Shown here in pieces: positions 59,529 through 64,000 of a DNA stretch of 64,000 nucleotides. Origin of the DNA: Heterostelium multicystogenum. Its lineage: Eukaryota > Evosea > Eumycetozoa > Acytosteliales > Acytosteliaceae. A program made the position numbers and the translations under genes. Numbering within the stretch: the stretch's first letter is position 1; every line of letters begins with the position of its first letter. A model generated the notes under the pieces. It did not search any database, was not told where the DNA came from, and saw nothing but the letters and a program-made list of their open reading frames with translations. Location of the stretch: positions 43,308 to 107,307 of the forward strand of contig RCNN01000045.1 in NCBI GenBank assembly GCA_003667245.1. The letters run 5' to 3'.

Positions 59529-60891
59529 TTATTTAAAAATATAAATAGAGCTCAAAGTATGTCTAAAGAATTCGACAATATAGAGCATCATGGCTGCAGG
59601 CGGGACACTTCTCATTAAGTTAGGACCCAAGCCCCTATAGAAGCCTTTGATTCCTTCGGATCTATAAATCTTTGATATTGCATCGGAAATAGAAGTATAC
59701 TGACAACTCTCAGATTGTAATGATGATCTCAATAGTTGATAGGGGTAGGTGGCCAATCCAGCAACGAGTCTAGCAGTTCCACCAGACAATAGATATCCCA
59801 CTACACTGATATTTCCATTATTGCTCTCTCTAATTCTAGCCAATAACTGAAGAGATTTTAATATTATAATCAACACTTCTAAAAGGGAGGTGATTATACC
59901 TCATGTATACATACCTGTTCATAGGTTACAAATTGTACCAAACCTTCTGATACGCCAATAAAAGACGGTCCTACACCTTTCCAAAATCCTGATACACCCT
60001 CATTCTTTAGAATGGTTTTAAAACAATCGATCATACCATGATATTTATTGGAAGTTGCCAATCTAATTTTTAAAACCCAAAATGGGTTAACAATTGCTAG
60101 CGATTTTTTGAAATAGGAGAAGCTCATTAGTTATTAGTTTATAATCTTATTTATATAAAACATACCTGTTGTGATTATACCAGCATTGACTGCAGAAATC
60201 GAATGTGCCATAAGAGGTGAGCTTATTGTAGACTGTGTTGTAAGGTAGTGATTGGTGAACCTATAGACAGAAAAGTATACACCCCAATTCACAGCATTTC
60301 CTATCACTGTTGGAGTAACACCTTGATACAACCCAGCAATACCTTCTTGTCTAACGATGTTTTTAGCAACATCCAAAGGTGATCTTGCAAAGACCATTTG
60401 ATTTCTTAAGGTAACAATTTGATATTGAGTAGGAATATATTATTAGTAGATTTATTTAATAAACATGGTGATTTACAATGTTACCTTTTTGCCGGCACCA
60501 ACTTGAAGCTTGGCTTCAATACACTCTAGTGGATAAAATGTAAAACATGATATCATACCAGCTAAAGTTCCAGAGACTACCTCAATGAACAAATTAAATT
60601 CTTTACAAAATCATTTATATTATTATTAATATTTTACAGAATGAACTCATGCCATATTAATCTTCCTATATATTATATTTACCATTGTCTTTTGGCTTTG
60701 GTGGAATAAAAACAGCAGGCTCATCACTAAATTTAGTACCACTTTCTGTTTGCCATTGCTTAACATAAGATAGTTCTATATTAGTGTCTATTTGACAAGT
60801 AATGAAATGATCGTTAGCAGAATTTACCTTTCTCCAAAACAATGAATAATAATAGTATAGAAAATAACAATATAACAGTAGCTATCAACAT
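59529..60891 (-). CDS. Mitochondrial carrier, SLC25A32/FLX1-like (FAD/folate type)
   Basis: Exons are 60891-60828, 60787-60683, 60576-60485, 60404-60166, 60096-59915 and 59846-59529; ~332 residues. Three carrier repeats: [20 protein letters not shown], then [40 protein letters not shown], then [20 protein letters not shown]; and [16 protein letters not shown], then [20 protein letters not shown]. The PFWVxKxRL and [11 protein letters not shown] signatures are those of the SLC25A32/FLX1 group. One extra A in 60402-60404 (plus-strand T) must be dropped. Unusually, the N-terminus carries an extra hydrophobic stretch ([20 protein letters not shown]) and a ~35-residue spacer before repeat 1. Confidence 0.82.
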
Positions 60892-61679
60892 TGAATTAAG
60901 GATATTATTCTATCATTTAATAATAATGACAATGAAATGATTACTCAATCTCTACAGAATTTAGTTGGTTTGCTCAAAGTTCAAACTAATATGTGTGTTT
61001 CTTTTATTAATTTTATCCATAAGATTATAAAATAAGTTTAATTAATATAATCTACATTTTTAAAAAAGATCAGATAGAATATTGACACTATTAATAAAGT
61101 AAAGTAAAGTAAAGAAAAGTAAAGTAAAGCTACCTTCAGTGAATTACTTTCGTAACAATGATAATGTAGTAATATTAAGAATAAATAAATAGATATTTAA
61201 TTAATTTGTGTAACTCATAAGAAAGTGATGAAGAGGTAATGATCAACTCTCTATGTTTAGTCTCCAATGACCCTGTAGTCTACAGAATTATTTACCTGTA
61301 AATAGTATCACCTAGGTAGGGTAGAAAGTTAGGTAGATAGTTAACACTGTTATTTTGGTAAACACAAATATGTATCTACAAAATACACTGATATACACCC
61401 TCTGAAAATAAATAATTCACATTTTTACTATTGTATCATGTATCATCTTATCACTCAAAAGTAAAAACTATTATCAAGAAATAAATTAAATTCTAATAAC
61501 TTAGATCTCAGATATAATGTTGGATAAACAATAAATATTTATATTTACTACATTTTAATATATTCTATTCAATAGTTTGTTGTTTAAACTAACTAAACTA
61601 AAAATGTATAATAAATATTTTCTAATATTTTTATCTATTGTTTATTCTGCTTAATAAAAGTGTATTATCTTCATATGTA
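60892..61679. other. Intergenic spacer
   Basis: AT-rich; contains an AAAGT pentanucleotide repeat at about 61097-61131. No gene. It separates the divergent carrier gene and the lipase pseudogene. Confidence 0.5.
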
Positions 61680-63010
61680 CTACCATGTAAACCAATTCCA
61701 AGATCAATTCCAACTCCGACTGAAAATTACAAAAGTTAGACCTTCTGTAAGAATTGGGAAAAAAGAAATATTTTAATAATCCTATTTATTATTAATTTAG
61801 TTTCTTAATCTACAATATTAATAATAGGATATAAAAGTAATTATGGCAGTTGGTGATAGTATTACAGCTGGATTTGCTATTACTTTTCATAAACTTGGTG
61901 ATTTCATCGGTGAATCAAGTAAATTTGATTTACTTGCTTTGAATTTTAGATATACTGATTTAATTCTAATATTATTAGGAGGTGCTTCTTGTCTATGGGA
62001 GTGATAATGAACAACCCTACAGTTCCCAACTTTCTAAAAACAATTGGTGCTTCAATTTAAAGGTCAATCTCATGGTACCCAACTTCCCTATTTACATTTT
62101 ATTCCAAAATCTTTGAGATATACAGCAAGAGATTTTACTATTTGTCAGTTGAATGGTGCTGAATCACAAAGCTGAGCTTGAAGAGATATTCCTGAACAAA
62201 TAAAATACTTGAAAAATGCTATGAAAAAAATTAGTCCTGCCATAGACATTCAAAATGACTGGAAAATGTTAAACTATTTCATAGGAGCTAATGATGTATG
62301 TATAATGAATATAAACCCAATTGCAATAGGAATCTAATAATGAATCAGCTATGTGAAGTTTGCAGTGATAAGGAGACCGTTTCTATTGAATATTGGGAAA
62401 ATAATTTCTTGGATACATTGGTCCAAATGATAGAGAAAACTTCCCAAGATTGATTGTAAATTTGTTCCTTTTTGCAAGATGTATCAGATAGTAAATATAA
62501 AATACAACAAGTCTATTCTAGATAATATATATTAATCGTTTCTCATTAATTCAGTGGGATTTGTTGGAAAAGGAGAGTCATGTAGGACCATTTAGAGATA
62601 CCATTGGTTTCTGTTCATGTTCGAGCACTGACTACGGAAGACAAAGAATGAAAGAGAGAAGGACTACAATTCAATAATATTATGAGAAAGGCTGCAAATC
62701 AAGCAAATCCCTTTTTGCTAGCAATGACTTGCTGTAGTAATACAACCAGTCTTTTGTTGATAGTAAAATAGAAAGAGAATATATGAGTGACTTGGATTGG
62801 TAAGTCTAAATAATCATGAATACTCCTCTTTGGTCAAAACTAACAACCTCTACTTTGCATTATGATTGGCGTTTCCATTTGAATGAGGAGGGAACAAAGT
62901 TTGTTGCCATTGGTGTTTGGAATAATATGATGACAAAGATTGGAAGCAAAGCAAACTTCACAGATAAAACAGTCACTCCTATATGCCCTACTGAAAACAA
63001 CCTAATTTAG
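61680..63010 (+). pseudogene. Decayed GDSL lipase / phospholipase B-like gene
   Basis: Ordered pieces of a phospholipase-B1-type GDSL hydrolase occur in different frames: CKPIPRSIPTPTEN, DIKVIMAVGDSITAGFA (block I with catalytic Ser), GSDNEQP and VPNFLKTIGASI, YFIGANDVC (block III GxND), LCEVC, WENNFLDTLVQMIEKT, and near the end DWRFHLNEEGTKFVAIGVWN (block V with the His after Asp). Between them are stops not explained by homopolymer length, such as TGAGCTTGA near 62174, and frame changes. There is no signal peptide exon. The active-site triad motifs remain recognisable, so decay is fairly recent; a badly sequenced functional gene is the less likely alternative. Confidence 0.7.
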
Positions 63011-63115
63011 TGGCATAGATTGAATGTTGTATTCAATAAATTTAAACTGGCTTGCATGCATGAATTAAATATTTAGTGTTGAACTTAATATATTGAGTAT
63101 TTAGATTATAATTCT

Positions 63116-64000
63116 CTAAATGTAGAGCGGGTCAGGTCTTTGCAACCAATTATCTGATTCATATATGGCTGAACCATCTCCTTCAATAAAATGTAATGTA
63201 TATGCGTGACGTGAGATACTTGATGTGTTGGGCTCACTATAATGTACAACGGCGCCATCCAACAAAATGACAGATCCTTTCTTACACTCCAAAGCAACGA
63301 AATCCTTTCTTATCATAATTGTCTGTACACTCTTTGGGTCTGAAAATCAATGCATCACTTCCATTTCCTTCTCTAACAAATCTTCTATTGATTCCATCTA
63401 AATAACAATTCATGCATTAGTCATTCTATGTAAGAGTAACTCTATGCTCAACAAAATTACTTACTTTTTATGTGAACCTGGCAAACCTCGTAGACATCCC
63501 GTTGGCTACAATAGCATCCTCGAAAGCAAACCATAGACCAATGGTGGTAAGTGGTGTAGTATGCAAGAATGTGCATGTCCTGGTGAATACCAACTTCACC
63601 TCCAATCTTTGGGTTCTTAAAGATATACATAAGACTGAACAGAGAGTGGCTTCTTGTAGAAATTGAGTGAATGAATGAGGTCTTTGATTCTCTGGTGATA
63701 TGAGAACTTCTCAAACACAGGATTCAAGTCATGAAGTGCATGACCAACTTTATTCAAAGCAACACTCTTGTCGACCACCAACTTTTTATCCTTAATGGCA
63801 CCGGGCTCAAAGAAGAAGCTAATCTTATCACCACTCTCCAAGAAAATATTTATTCGAGTTTCTCTGTTGGCATGAATGGTGAGTGAGCTATAAAGTAGCT
63901 GAGGCAGGCAGCTATGCATAACATACATCTTGTTCGTTTGTTTGGAAAGTATTTGTTGATTTCATACCTCAATATCCATGTTTTGTAAGATTTTGTCCAT
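63116..64000 (-). CDS. PHYHD1-like phytanoyl-CoA dioxygenase family protein (5' limit at or beyond window edge)
   Basis: This is a 2-oxoglutarate/Fe(II) dioxygenase of the PhyH family. Matches to PHYHD1: ESGDKISFFFEPGAIKDKKL, SVALNKVGHALHDLNPVFEK, MYIFKNPKIGGEVGIHQD (iron His and Asp, HxD), TIGLWFAFEDAIVANG, LRGLPGSHKK, ECKKGSVILLDGAVVHYSE (distal iron His), and SRHAYTLHFIEGDGSAIYES with the Arg that binds 2-oxoglutarate. The metal triad is complete. A Met codon sits exactly at 63998-64000 and may or may not be the start. Single-base corrections are needed near 63640, 63550, 63500 and 63300, each in a 2-4 base run. An intron lies at about 63398-63467. Substrate unknown. Confidence 0.85.

Overview
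The window is nuclear DNA of a social amoeba (dictyostelid). The evidence is AT-rich spacers, short GTATGT/GTAAGT...AG introns, Asn and Thr/Ser homopolymers inside genes, CYP508-type P450s, an F-box/FNIP-like protein, tandem IPT-type membrane-protein fragments and a gelsolin/villin-headpiece protein. Exons are clearly less AT-rich than I would expect for D. discoideum, so a species outside the discoideum group (for example Heterostelium, Cavenderia or Tieghemostelium) is more likely. I cannot fix the species from sequence alone. It is ordinary gene-dense chromosome, with no CRISPR, operons or prokaryotic features.

Layout. 0-6.3 kb: tail of a membrane protein, SRP14, proteasome subunit PSMD8/Rpn12, a CCDC174-like protein and an FHA-PBZ-macro DNA-repair protein. 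6.8-10 kb: tRNA-Asp followed by a perfect 47-bp inverted repeat, a field of broken gene fragments, a tRNA-linked repeat, a tRNA-like sequence and intron-containing tRNA-Tyr. 10-18.4 kb: a Cys-rich unknown protein, a PPR-like mitochondrial protein, and a P450/SDR/P450 trio. 18.4-32 kb: sparse; UQCRH/QCR6, a ZCCHC7/Air-like CCHC protein, a long gelsolin-related protein and a CHIC/Erf4-like membrane protein. 33-37.5 kb: mitochondrial GTP-PEPCK, an F-box/FNIP-like protein, a second copy of the tRNA-linked repeat and a second tRNA-Asp. 38-52.6 kb: rhomboid, MUS81, small unknowns, PLPBP/YggS, a multi-PH protein, a WD40 protein, PIG-U and an unknown His-rich-tailed protein. 52.6-56.2 kb: gene-free. 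56.2-64 kb: a LisH-CTLH co-repressor-like protein, an SLC25A32-like carrier, a decayed GDSL lipase and a PHYHD1-like dioxygenase cut by the window edge.

Most genes are single-copy housekeeping genes with independent functions. Two sets may be related: MUS81 and the FHA-PBZ-macro protein (both DNA repair, but not adjacent), and the P450/SDR/P450 trio (possible small-molecule metabolism).

The most important technical point is that many otherwise well-conserved genes are broken only by single-base length changes in short homopolymer runs, including one inside a tRNA. This points to consensus sequence errors rather than gene death. Coordinates below give whole gene spans; exon limits are in the text. 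The most unusual biology is the tRNA-associated structured repeats (6.9, 8.9 and 37.2 kb), the FHA-PBZ-macro protein and the SPxK-rich linker of MUS81.
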